In this document: piece after piece, positions 36,491 through 44,704 of the stretch
How the letters are laid out: each line of letters opens with the position of its first letter
Position numbering within the stretch: the first letter of the stretch is position 1
From: JAYZQT01 sp036136335
GTDB lineage: Bacteria > Pseudomonadota > Alphaproteobacteria > MPNO01 > UBA830
Reading direction: 5' to 3'
Assembly: GCA_036136335.1 (NCBI GenBank)
Contig: JAYZQT010000037.1
Span: 4,190 to 68,189 of the forward strand
DNA length: 64,000 bases
The notes under the pieces: generated by a model
Told to the model about the DNA's origin: nothing
The model's database searches: none
The model's input: only the letters and a program-made list of their open reading frames with translations
Made by a program: the position numbers and the translations under genes

Positions 36491-37246
36491 ATGGCTTTTG
36501 GAACTGACAGACAGGTATTCACCAGCACACGTGTCGATCAGGCGCAGTTCGATGCGGGGCTTCGTGCACATATGCTGCGTGTATACAACTACATGGCATC
36601 AGGCCTGGCGCTTACAGGTATATTCGCAGTCGTTATTGCCCAGATGTCGGTTATCACCAATGAGGCTGGGCAGATTGTTGCGTGGACTCCTCTCGGCGAA
36701 ACTCTTTTCCTTTCGCCCCTCAAGTGGGTGGTGATGCTTTTGCCGATTGGTCTAGTATTTTTCTTTGCTGCTCGAATACATGCCCTTAAACAATCAACTG
36801 CACAAATTGTTTTTTGGGTTTTTGCGGCGCTGTTGGGTGTATCCCTCGCCACTGTTTTTATTCAGTTTACCGGTGCGAGCATTGCACGGGTATTTTTCAT
36901 TACGGCAGGCACCTTTGCGGGCATGAGCCTCTGGGCCTACACGACAAAAAAAGATCTTTCGGGCTGGGGGTCTTTCCTATTCATGGGTCTGATCGGCATC
37001 ATAATCGCGTCTATCGTGAATATGTTTATCGGTAGTTCCGCAATGCAATTTGCTATTTCGGTAATAGGTGTTCTGGTGTTTGTAGGCCTTACTGCATATG
37101 ACACACAGAAAATCAAAAACCAATACGCTGAGCATTACGATGGTGAAACAAAAGGTAAACTGGCGATTGAGGGTGCGCTCCACCTTTATCTGGATTTCAT
37201 AAATCTATTCATCATGTTGTTGCATTTGTTTGGGGCCCGTCGTTAA
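36491..37246 (+). CDS. Bax inhibitor-1/YccA-family membrane protein
   Basis: 251 residues from ATG 36491, with GGATCTGGA directly before; an ATG at 36467 adds 8 residues. After a soluble head (DRQVFTSTRVDQAQFDAGLR), seven membrane helices follow, with YNYMASGLALTGI, AGTFAGMSLWAYTTKKDLSG, and the C-terminal YDTQKIKNQY plus LHLYLDFINLFIMLLHLFG, all BI-1 signatures including the paired Asp region that forms the pH-sensitive pore in BsYetJ. Likely a calcium-leak or stress-related inner-membrane protein. It is a single gene closed by a strong terminator. Confidence 0.93.
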   Translation: MAFGTDRQVFTSTRVDQAQFDAGLRAHMLRVYNYMASGLALTGIFAVVIAQMSVITNEAGQIVAWTPLGETLFLSPLKWVVMLLPIGLVFFFAARIHALKQSTAQIVFWVFAALLGVSLATVFIQFTGASIARVFFITAGTFAGMSLWAYTTKKDLSGWGSFLFMGLIGIIIASIVNMFIGSSAMQFAISVIGVLVFVGLTAYDTQKIKNQYAEHYDGETKGKLAIEGALHLYLDFINLFIMLLHLFGARR

Positions 37247-37267
37247 AGTTACAAATGTAATGATTTC

Positions 37268-37297
37268 AGACCGGGCCCCGACAGGGCCCGGTCTTTT
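37268..37297 (+). terminator. strong intrinsic terminator after the BI-1 gene
   Basis: AGACCGGGCCC (37268-37278) and GGGCCCGGTCT (37284-37294) form a perfect 11-bp GC-rich stem with a 5-nt loop, and TTT follows the stem arm on the plus strand. It lies exactly between converging genes and marks the left edge of the catabolic region. Confidence 0.9.
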
Positions 37298-38347
37298 CTA
37301 TTCAGCTGCTTGCGCAGTGGTCGGATCGTTTTCAGAATCAATCATCGCGTTCAGCATCCGAACCGCCTGCACCCCACCGCCATCGTGATTGATGTCGACC
37401 CGGGCCGGTGTTGTGCCGGCGTCGATGTTGCGCTGCTGCAGACCAATGATCTCAAGATCTTCTAAAAAAGCTTCGTGAACATTAGCGACAAGCAGATCAG
37501 TAAACCACGGTTGATCAGTTCGAAAATCGTGGGCTTGTGCCCAGAAATAGTGAGTTGTCCTGTCAGTTTCCGGCGTGATCGCATTGAGGTTTCGCATCGT
37601 GAAACCTTGGGATCTATCCCCTTCCCGCGCCCCGGTACCAGCTTTCGCCGCTCCGACGTCAAGCTTGACGAACGATGGCGACGTCCAGGTGATGCTCTGC
37701 CATCGATCTACGTGTTCGTTCGACGCAAAACCACCTGCCTTCTCAAAAAAGGGTGGCGGAACCGAATCCATCACCCAGCGTGTGACAGTCACGTGACGAT
37801 CGCCGCGTTTGAACTTCATCGGAGTTTCAGCTACCGCGTCGGTACCAATTGTTGTCGGGTGGATAAAAGTGAGATGCGAAAGGTCAAGCAGGTTTTCAAT
37901 CAGCAAACGATAGTCTGCCTCCAGATGCATCAGTTCCCCCTTGGCACGCCAGTCGGGATCATCCATCCAGTGGAAATCCTCGATCTCGTCGGGATCAGCA
38001 AGTGCAGGATCTCCCATCCACACCCAGATCCACTGGTAGCGTTCGACCGTCGGATAGGAACGCACACGGCAGGCTGGGGGGACTGTTGATTGCCCGGGAA
38101 CACGAACACAATCGCCGGCGGCATTGTATTCAAGCCCGTGATAAGGGCACTGAATGCGATCGCCGACAAGCTTGCCCTCGGACAGCGGCGCGTGGCGGTG
38201 CGCACATTTATCAGCAAGGGCGACGGGCGAGCCATCTTCGAGGCGATAAAACACCACGGGCTCGTTCAAAAGGGTCCGGCGCATCAGGTTTTGACGCCCG
38301 ACTTCGGTTCCCCATGCGCCCACATACCATGCATTTTGCAAAAACAT
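37298..38347 (-). CDS. Rieske non-haem iron oxygenase, VanA/phenoxybenzoate-dioxygenase-like (copy 1)
   Basis: 349 residues from the ATG at 38347, which has GGGAGG about 6 bases upstream; a frame to 38377 is rejected. The Rieske [2Fe-2S] motif C-x-H-x16-C-x2-H is C48, H50, C67, H70. The catalytic domain has NLLDLSHLTFIHP, with the mononuclear iron histidines. WIWVWMGDP and the AADYR-like ADYRLLIENLLD segment are typical of vanillate O-demethylase oxygenase subunits. It probably demethylates or hydroxylates an aromatic acid. No reductase gene is nearby. A homologue of identical length follows directly upstream, 48 bp away. Confidence 0.88.
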   Translation of the reverse strand: MFLQNAWYVGAWGTEVGRQNLMRRTLLNEPVVFYRLEDGSPVALADKCAHRHAPLSEGKLVGDRIQCPYHGLEYNAAGDCVRVPGQSTVPPACRVRSYPTVERYQWIWVWMGDPALADPDEIEDFHWMDDPDWRAKGELMHLEADYRLLIENLLDLSHLTFIHPTTIGTDAVAETPMKFKRGDRHVTVTRWVMDSVPPPFFEKAGGFASNEHVDRWQSITWTSPSFVKLDVGAAKAGTGAREGDRSQGFTMRNLNAITPETDRTTHYFWAQAHDFRTDQPWFTDLLVANVHEAFLEDLEIIGLQQRNIDAGTTPARVDINHDGGGVQAVRMLNAMIDSENDPTTAQAAE

Positions 38348-38395
38348 TACATCCTCCCACCTTTTCCTGGCTTCCACACTGTTTCCAATATACCC

Positions 38396-39445
38396 CTATT
38401 GTGCAGCTATTGTCTCGCCAGCCAGTTCCACCGCAACCCTCTCAGCGAGTATTTTTCGGGCCGCAATACCCGGCCCATCAACATTCAGATCAATTAACGG
38501 CCACGCCGATGCACGTTTCATGGATGCATGCTGAGCTTCAAGAATCTCGAAATCTTCCATAAATGTCATCAAAAAATCCTCGTACATCTTCTGTTTCCAA
38601 ACCGCGTCATTGATCCGAAAGTCCCACACGTGGGAATAAAAATAGAACGTTGAGTCTTCCGTCTCGGGCGTCGGCGCATTAAGCGCGCGCAGGCGTATTC
38701 CATCGGCATATTCGTCCGGCCCACCGAAAACGCCTGCACCAACGGGCCCGCAACCTGCATAGACGACAGTATAACCGGGTGGCTCGGTTTCAACGATCTG
38801 CCACCGATCAACATTGATCTCACTTTTCATGCCGGCACTGTACAACGGGGGTGGGGGACGATCCTGGATCCAGCGCGACATCCGGATTTTGTTGTCATGG
38901 CGTTCGGTATGTACGGGAAAATCGACAATCGCGCTGTTTCCAATCGTCTTGCTATGGACGTAGCCCAGGTGAGACAGGTCCAGCAAGTTGTCAGTAACAA
39001 GTTCATAGTGACATTTGATTTGCAGCAAGGCGCCCGTGTTATATGCCCAGTTTTTATCATCCACCCACCACCAGTCCGGGACGAGGGTCTCGTCGGCAAG
39101 CGAGGCATCACCCATCCAGATCCAGAAAAACCCGTACTTTTCAACCAGTGGAAAAGTCCTGACGCTGGCTCCGGGTGGAACCTTGGGTTGACCTGGAACG
39201 CCAACGCATGTTCCGGTGCCGTCAAACTCGAGCCCATGATAGCCGCACTGCAACCGGTCACCGACGACCCGGCCCAATGACAGAGGCAGGTGCCGGTGAC
39301 AGCAACGGTCCTCCAGTGCCACAGCCCTGCCGGAACTGTCCTTGAACAGTACGACAGGCTCACTCAGAAGCGTCCGTCCCAGTGGACCCCCATCTTCAAG
39401 CTCGCGGTCGTACGCTGCTACGTACCAGCAATTCTTCAAAAACAT
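38396..39445 (-). CDS. Rieske non-haem iron oxygenase, VanA-like (copy 2)
   Basis: 349 residues, equal in length and register to copy 1: MFLKNCWYVAAY at the start, C48, H50, C67, H70 for the Rieske cluster, WIWMGD, and NLLDLSHLGYVH for the catalytic iron. The C-terminal parts differ clearly (for example GPVGAGVFGGPDEYADG in this copy), so substrates may differ. First gene of the leftward pair. Divergent from the maleate isomerase-like gene at 39578, sharing a 132-bp promoter region. Confidence 0.88.
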   Translation of the reverse strand: MFLKNCWYVAAYDRELEDGGPLGRTLLSEPVVLFKDSSGRAVALEDRCCHRHLPLSLGRVVGDRLQCGYHGLEFDGTGTCVGVPGQPKVPPGASVRTFPLVEKYGFFWIWMGDASLADETLVPDWWWVDDKNWAYNTGALLQIKCHYELVTDNLLDLSHLGYVHSKTIGNSAIVDFPVHTERHDNKIRMSRWIQDRPPPPLYSAGMKSEINVDRWQIVETEPPGYTVVYAGCGPVGAGVFGGPDEYADGIRLRALNAPTPETEDSTFYFYSHVWDFRINDAVWKQKMYEDFLMTFMEDFEILEAQHASMKRASAWPLIDLNVDGPGIAARKILAERVAVELAGETIAAQ

Positions 39446-39577
39446 CCAAGGATACTAACCCGGAGAGAGCCAATAAATGAAGTGTCTAGATTTTATCCCG
39501 ACGAAGCCTAAAATCATGAATTGAACAACGTTGCGGCTGGTCCAGAACGAGTAGGTGCTGCGAAAGGATGTGACGCT

Positions 39578-40297
39578 ATGGCTAACTATGGAGACCGTGC
39601 AAGAATTGGAATGCTTTTGCCGTCGGTAAACAGGGCTGCCGAACCTCAAATAACCGATATGCTTCCCAACGGCGTTTCACTCCACACCACGCGGCTGCGG
39701 TTGCGCTCCAGCGAAGAATCGCATGTTAACGAAATGGTTGCTGACGTGGAGCGGGGAGCGATCATGTTGGCCGATGCCGATGTAGACCTGATTGTATTCC
39801 ACTGTACGGCGGCATCGATGTTTGCACCGGGCTTTGACGACGGAATTATCGAGAGGATAGAGAACGCAACCGGGAAAACGGCAACATCGACTTCCAAGGG
39901 TTGTATAGAAGCTTTTGAGACAGTGGGCGCCAGCAAAATTACTCTGACATCACCCTACATCCAGGAAACCAATGACCGTGAAGTAGTCTTTCTCAAATCC
40001 CACGGCGTGGAAGTACTTTCTGAAACGGGCATGGGGATAAGTGGAGACGGTGGAGCAATGTTGTCGGTGGAACCGGAGGAGTGGCGCCGCAGGGTCAAAA
40101 GACAGGATGAACCGGCATCAGAGGCTGCGTTCATCAGCTGCACAGCGATCCGCGCGGTCGAAGTTATCGAACACATTGAAGGTGATATCGACAAACCGGT
40201 GATCACGTCCAATCAGGCCATGGTCTGGCACTCGCTTCGAAAGCTTGCCATTGACGACCGGCCAGTAGGGTATGGTCGGCTGATGGAAGCGGGCTAA
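39578..40297 (+). CDS. Asp/Glu racemase-superfamily protein, maleate isomerase / arylmalonate decarboxylase-like
   Basis: 239 residues from ATG 39578 (AAGGA 9-10 bases upstream). The fold has two half-sites, each supplying a cysteine: VFHCTAASMF (near residue 77) and FISCTAIRAVEV (near residue 188). GMLLPSVNRAAEPQI at the N-terminus is the pattern of maleate cis-trans isomerase and AMDase relatives. Maleate isomerase makes fumarate at the end of nicotinate and related pathways. The exact reaction is inferred from family only. It converges on the class II aldolase gene. Confidence 0.75.
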   Translation: MANYGDRARIGMLLPSVNRAAEPQITDMLPNGVSLHTTRLRLRSSEESHVNEMVADVERGAIMLADADVDLIVFHCTAASMFAPGFDDGIIERIENATGKTATSTSKGCIEAFETVGASKITLTSPYIQETNDREVVFLKSHGVEVLSETGMGISGDGGAMLSVEPEEWRRRVKRQDEPASEAAFISCTAIRAVEVIEHIEGDIDKPVITSNQAMVWHSLRKLAIDDRPVGYGRLMEAG

Positions 40298-40303
40298 CAA
40301 CGT

Positions 40304-40337
40304 GTCCTGGGAATTCGAAAGAAGGACTATATTTTTT
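40304..40337 (+). terminator. weak terminator between converging genes
   Basis: GTCCT (40304-40308) can pair with AGGAC (40323-40327) across a 14-nt loop that itself contains GAATTC; TATATTTTTT follows directly. The stem is short, so confidence is low. Confidence 0.35.
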
Positions 40338-40364
40338 CACAGCCAGTAACCCGGGCTATCAACG

Positions 40365-41144
40365 TTACTCCCTGTATTCCGGATAAAGCCGCTCTGCCAT
40401 TCGAAGGCATGCGGGCCAGTCTTTTCCGCCAGCCAGATTCTCGCCCTCGCTGGTGACCTGAGAAGCCGCGTATTCACAGGCGGCCTCGTCTGGAAAATTA
40501 AGGTTTTCATATCCGGCAGACAGGGCCGCTATCTGGCCACGGCAGGCAAATTCGAGAAAGTGATGTGTAACGAATGCTTCAGGCACGGTCTCACCCAGGA
40601 TTAAAGAGCCATGATTTTGCAATAGCGCTACCCTGAAACCTTCCAGGTCTTTGAGCAGCGGGTCCCGCATGAACAGGTTGAATTCGAACCCCTTGAACTG
40701 GTGGTATGCTACCCGGTTGTGAAAACGCATCGCATGCTGATTAATGGTCAGGAGCCCCCATTTCTGCGAGGAAACCCCCATACTGGCCTCGGTGTGTGTA
40801 TGAAAAACGACATTGATGTCCGGGCGCTCTTCAAGCAACCCCGCGTGGATGATCAGCCCGCCACCCCTGAGCTGGGGTGCACCAGTGGTAAGCGGATGAC
40901 CATCATAATCGTACTTCAGCAGGTTGGATGCCGTGACTTCTTCAAACATAATATCGTTTGGTTTAATCAGGATTTGACCATCTTGCCCGGGAACCCGCGC
41001 TGACAAATGGTTATAGGTCAGGTCACTGACGTAGTAATGAGCAATCAGACGATATGCGCATGCTAGGTCAATCCGGACATTCCACTCCTCGCTACCGACC
41101 TGTTCCCGAACCGATAAATCTTCCTGGATTGCAGCCGCCGTCAT
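40365..41144 (-). CDS. class II aldolase/adducin-family protein
   Basis: 259 residues from the ATG at 41144, which has AAGGA about 8-10 bases upstream; a frame to 41186 is not needed. The zinc-binding H-x-H is VVFHTHTEASMG, and a further His lies in LLQNHGSLILGETV, both conserved in fuculose-aldolase relatives. LTYNHLSARVPG and DIMFEEVTASNLLKYD fit the N-terminal substrate-binding region. Members are aldolases, epimerases or decarboxylases acting on small hydroxy acids. It is downstream of the ThDP enzyme and DUF1989 genes in the same direction and may cleave a ring-cleavage product. Confidence 0.82.
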   Translation of the reverse strand: MTAAAIQEDLSVREQVGSEEWNVRIDLACAYRLIAHYYVSDLTYNHLSARVPGQDGQILIKPNDIMFEEVTASNLLKYDYDGHPLTTGAPQLRGGGLIIHAGLLEERPDINVVFHTHTEASMGVSSQKWGLLTINQHAMRFHNRVAYHQFKGFEFNLFMRDPLLKDLEGFRVALLQNHGSLILGETVPEAFVTHHFLEFACRGQIAALSAGYENLNFPDEAACEYAASQVTSEGENLAGGKDWPACLRMAERLYPEYRE

Positions 41145-41204
41145 TGGATTTTCCTTGGTGGTTGGTTCATAGGGTGTCGCAGACACATAATACCGTCAAT
41201 ATCG

Positions 41205-42839
41205 CTAGCGTGCCTTCCCCTGAAAGATCAGATGCCACGGATCCGGTACCTCGCCTAGGGGATACTCAATCAGCGCCGGGCCGGATGCGGCGAATGCTTC
41301 ATTGATAGCGCGTTCAAGTCCAGCAGGCGTTTTGACCCGCCGACCCCGTATTCCGAATGCATCTGCCATCTTCATGAAATCAGGGTTCCGGAGTTCGACT
41401 GCAATTTCCTTGCCGTCAAACATCTGTTGCTGGAACCGCTTCACGTTTCCGTAGGCTCCGTCGTTGAAAACAACCAGCACCACGTCGATCCCGTGTTGGG
41501 CCGCGGTCGCCAGTTCCTGCACGTTGAACATGAAACCACCATCGCCAGAAATCGCCAGTACCTTCCGGTCGGGCATAGCCACCTTCGCACCCATTGCCGT
41601 AGGGCAAGCATACCCAAGTGTTCCCTGATATCCAGGATTGATGAACGTCCGCGGCTGATAAACCGGGAACGCCAGGCGAGCAACATAGCCAGGCTGTGTC
41701 AGTTCCTCGACGAATATACCGTCTTCCGGCAGCGCATTCCTTATAGCCCTGAGTATCGGCATCTGCGGGTCCAGCTTGTCAAATTCTATCTGCAAAGCAG
41801 CCTTTAGCGCTATCATTTCTGCCGTCCGGTCGGCACGTTTGCGGTTATGCTCTGGTACCACATCACAAAGGGCGGCAAGACCCAGGGTGGCATCCGCCTC
41901 GATTGCCACATCAGGTACGCTGCTTCTGGTCATCTCTTCAGCATCTATATCCAGACGGATCATTTTAAGTGAATCGTCTGTCCCCCACGTCGGGATCATC
42001 GGCACCAGCCTGGTACCAACACCAAGGACCACATCCGCGTCCCTCCAGAGCCTGTGGGCGTGCGGTGGGGTCAATGCAAGTGGGTGGCGGGAATCCAGCA
42101 CGCCCAGCGCACTGCGCGACATTACAACCGGCGCCTGAAGCAACTCTGCCAGCACCTTAAGTTCCGAACCTGCATCCACCGCGCCACCACCGGCGAAAAT
42201 CAATGGATTCGCGGCTTCACCAAGAATTTTTGCTGCAATGTCCACCTGGCCGAGATCCGGTTCCGCATTGGGCCAGACTTCGGGCGGATCAACGGGAATC
42301 ACATGCTCAACCGCCTTCATCACATCAAGCGCCATTTCGACCTCCACTGGTCGCGGACGTCCGGTATTGAGTTTCTGGAAAGCGTCGGCCATGGCAACGG
42401 GCGCGCCGGCGGCCGTGTCTATCCGTGCCGCAGATTTAGTCAGCCCGCGGGCGATCGCTAGCTGATCCGGCAGTTCATGCAGCTGTCCCGTGCCTTTGCC
42501 GATAAGCTTGGAAGGTATCTGCCCGACGATGCACAACATTCGGGAATTGAGTGCGTAGCCAGTCGAAAGTGCGGCCGAGGCATTCAACAGGCCAGGCCCC
42601 GGCACGACAATGGCCGTACCAACCCTTCCTGTCGCCTGCGCATACCCCAGCGCCATGTATCCGGCGCCCTGTTCGTGCCGGGTATGAATGACCCGTATGC
42701 TATTCTGGGCATCATACAGGGCATCGAAAAGCGGATCGAGTTGAACACCGGGGATGCCGAACACGGTATCAACACCATGACGAACAAGCGCATCAACAAT
42801 GGCCTGGCCCCCGCTCATTTGTCTGTCATTCCCGTTCAT
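41205..42839 (-). CDS. thiamine diphosphate-dependent enzyme, acetolactate synthase/benzoylformate decarboxylase-like
   Basis: 544 residues with the three ThDP-enzyme domains: Pyr domain (GQAIVDALVRHGVDTVFGIP, TRHEQGAGYMALGYAQATG with catalytic Glu), central domain (NPLIFAGGGAVDAG), and PP domain with the ThDP motif GDGGFMFNVQELATAA through VFNDGAYGN. A large catalytic subunit with no small regulatory subunit beside it argues against classical anabolic IlvB. Its start overlaps the DUF1989 gene end (ATGA, 42836-42839), so the two are translationally coupled, which is unusual. A decarboxylase or carboligase acting on a 2-oxo acid is likely. Confidence 0.85.
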   Translation of the reverse strand: MNGNDRQMSGGQAIVDALVRHGVDTVFGIPGVQLDPLFDALYDAQNSIRVIHTRHEQGAGYMALGYAQATGRVGTAIVVPGPGLLNASAALSTGYALNSRMLCIVGQIPSKLIGKGTGQLHELPDQLAIARGLTKSAARIDTAAGAPVAMADAFQKLNTGRPRPVEVEMALDVMKAVEHVIPVDPPEVWPNAEPDLGQVDIAAKILGEAANPLIFAGGGAVDAGSELKVLAELLQAPVVMSRSALGVLDSRHPLALTPPHAHRLWRDADVVLGVGTRLVPMIPTWGTDDSLKMIRLDIDAEEMTRSSVPDVAIEADATLGLAALCDVVPEHNRKRADRTAEMIALKAALQIEFDKLDPQMPILRAIRNALPEDGIFVEELTQPGYVARLAFPVYQPRTFINPGYQGTLGYACPTAMGAKVAMPDRKVLAISGDGGFMFNVQELATAAQHGIDVVLVVFNDGAYGNVKRFQQQMFDGKEIAVELRNPDFMKMADAFGIRGRRVKTPAGLERAINEAFAASGPALIEYPLGEVPDPWHLIFQGKAR

Positions 42840-43459
42840 GTGCCGTCCCTGTCAAAAATCTGCACCTTCGTCGGTGTACCGCGATAAAATGGACAGTTTG
42901 ATAGCCCGACCAGGCAGTCCATCAAAGCTTCAAATTCGATGTAATCTCCGGGTCTGGACACTCCGTCCTCAAGGACCCACCAACCTTCAGCGCAGTCGTG
43001 ATGGTAATTCATGAAGAGATCTATCGTGTCGGGGATATCTTCAGGCAGAAGACTCCAGGGTTCAACGACGTTGGCTATAATTTCGTGACACCCATCTTTT
43101 TCGCCCTGTCCCAACGACTCAAATAGCTTGCGGTTACACATCCGTCCATGCACATCGTGCATACCCTTCACATCAGCTGTGTCGGCTGTAATCCTCATCA
43201 TTTCATTGTTTATGGTCGACATCAGAAAGTTGCCTTCAAACAGCCGGTCACGGGGATGAAATCCTGTATCATCTGCCATGCCGGCACGAGACCTCGAATA
43301 GGATGTGGAAAGCTTCTCGCGAACATTGTGGCCATTGAAAATGGCCATATCGACTACCTGCAACCCCTCCATATCAGTTACCCGAAGTCGCTGACCGGTT
43401 TCTATTATCTTTGCAAGCCCACCCTCAGATGTCAGAACTGTTTCGAAAAGCTGTTTCAT
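42836..43459 (-). CDS. DUF1989 (urea carboxylase-associated family) protein
   Basis: 207 residues. KIIETGQRLRVTDMEGLQVVDM, YSRSRAGMADDTGFHPRDRL, and DVHGRMCNRKLFESLGQGEK followed by NLFMNYHHD-like IDLFMNYHHD are DUF1989 features; the conserved Cys and His could form a metal site. Related proteins accompany urea carboxylase and amino-acid or nitrogen metabolism genes. The function is not established. It is the first gene of the leftward unit DUF1989 / ThDP enzyme / class II aldolase and is divergent from ligA. Confidence 0.8.
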   Translation of the reverse strand: MKQLFETVLTSEGGLAKIIETGQRLRVTDMEGLQVVDMAIFNGHNVREKLSTSYSRSRAGMADDTGFHPRDRLFEGNFLMSTINNEMMRITADTADVKGMHDVHGRMCNRKLFESLGQGEKDGCHEIIANVVEPWSLLPEDIPDTIDLFMNYHHDCAEGWWVLEDGVSRPGDYIEFEALMDCLVGLSNCPFYRGTPTKVQIFDRDGT

Positions 43460-43532
43460 GATGTCACTTTAGATTGTTATGCTTGCATGAGGATAATGCT
43501 TTATCAACGAACACGAAATGAGGAGGGAGACA

Positions 43533-43844
43533 ATGGGCGTCGCGCATACCCAACGCGATCTCGCAGCGAACCGGATGATTTTTGATGTCCGTCGCGATGC
43601 TGCACTATACACGAACTTTGCCGAAAAATTTGAAGGAATTATGGAAGATTACGGCCTGTCGGAAAATGAGCGGCAAGCATTCCGCGACCTGGATATAAAG
43701 CGGTTGGCCGAGCTTGGCGTGCATCCCTATTTCCTGCCTCAGGTTTCCCGCCTTTTCCACGGAGGCGTCCACAACCACAACCATTCCGAGGCAGCGCAGG
43801 CATATGGAAAAAGTCTGGTTGAGGGCAGGGGCAAGGTGCGCTGA
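43533..43844 (+). CDS. ligA: LigA-like small subunit of extradiol dioxygenase (protocatechuate 4,5-dioxygenase alpha)
   Basis: 103 residues from ATG 43533, preceded by GAGGAGGGAGACA, an excellent ribosome binding site; an ATG at 43518 is also in frame. The helical LigA fold is seen in AALYTNFAEKFEGIMEDYGL, RQAFRDLDIKRLAELGVHPY, and FLPQVSRLFHGG. In LigAB the alpha subunit covers the active site of the beta subunit. The stop and the ligB start share TGATG. It leads a rightward three-gene unit with ligB and an isochorismatase gene. Confidence 0.88.
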   Translation: MGVAHTQRDLAANRMIFDVRRDAALYTNFAEKFEGIMEDYGLSENERQAFRDLDIKRLAELGVHPYFLPQVSRLFHGGVHNHNHSEAAQAYGKSLVEGRGKVR

Positions 43845-44704
43845 TGGCAGATCTTGTTTTCGTTGGAGGTCTGAGCCATGCCCCGGGTCTTACCGGATGG
43901 CTGGACAAGGCGCCCAAGAACGAACAGAAATCCCTGACAGAGGGCTTTTCCAGGCTCGGTGAAATTTTTCGGAGCACCCGGCCAGATTTGATAATTGGTC
44001 TCGCGAATGACCATCTCCTCAACATGCCACTTCATGATTTGCACGATTTCTGTGTGGGCACCGCTGCCGAGTGGCAGGGCCCAGCTGACTGGTTTCGCGA
44101 CTGGATCAATGTGGACCCCTATATCGTCGGTGGTGCAACCGCTGCTGCCAAAACCATTTGCGACAGTCTTGTCACATGCGACTTCGACGTTACCCGGAAA
44201 GACGATTTACTGTTTGATGACAACTGGTCAGTGCCACTAAAGTTTCTGACACCCGATTACGACATCCCGCTGGTGCCCATTCACATGAACTGTGTGGTGC
44301 CTCCAATTCCGTCGCCCAGTCTCTGTTATTCTTTTGGTCAAACCATACAGAATATTGTTGAAAACAGCTTGCCCGATGGTGTTCGTGTCGCTTTTGTGGG
44401 AACCGGCGGGCTCTCGCACGATCCAGGCGGACCTAAATATTTTGATGTCGACGAGGAATTCGACCGCTGGTTCCTGGGGTTGCTTGAGGAGGGTACTCCG
44501 GACCGTGTCCTTCGCGAATGCACGATGGAAAAGATGGTTGAGGCCGGCGATGGAGGGACGTCGGAACTTATTTCCTGGATCGCTGCTATGGGCGCGGTTG
44601 GCAATCGCAAAGCCCACACGGTCTGCTACGAGCCAGCAGTCGAGCTTCGGTGCGGAATGGGCTGTGTATTCTGGGATATGGAAACGGAGGCCGCTTATGC
44701 CTGA
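43844..44704 (+). CDS. ligB: LigB-like catalytic subunit of class III extradiol dioxygenase
   Basis: 286 residues. Iron ligands and catalytic base align well with LigB: H12 (GGLSHAPG), H57 (ANDHLLN), E241 (GGTSELISW) and the acid/base H192 (GTGGLSHDPGGP). C-terminal EAGDGGTSE and RCGMGCVFWD are typical of the protocatechuate/gallate branch. It opens catechol-type rings next to the hydroxyls (meta cleavage). Substrate is not certain: protocatechuate fits the Rieske demethylases and HCHL nearby, but direct coupling to an amidase-type hydrolase suggests a nitrogen-bearing ring is possible. Its end overlaps the next gene by 8 bp. Confidence 0.86.
   Translation: MADLVFVGGLSHAPGLTGWLDKAPKNEQKSLTEGFSRLGEIFRSTRPDLIIGLANDHLLNMPLHDLHDFCVGTAAEWQGPADWFRDWINVDPYIVGGATAAAKTICDSLVTCDFDVTRKDDLLFDDNWSVPLKFLTPDYDIPLVPIHMNCVVPPIPSPSLCYSFGQTIQNIVENSLPDGVRVAFVGTGGLSHDPGGPKYFDVDEEFDRWFLGLLEEGTPDRVLRECTMEKMVEAGDGGTSELISWIAAMGAVGNRKAHTVCYEPAVELRCGMGCVFWDMETEAAYA

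Noticed and set aside
44292..44696. N-terminal extension of the isochorismatase-fold protein within ligB
   Set aside because: The extra 135 residues are ligB read in another frame; the conserved fold starts at 44697, where an ATG overlaps the ligB end.
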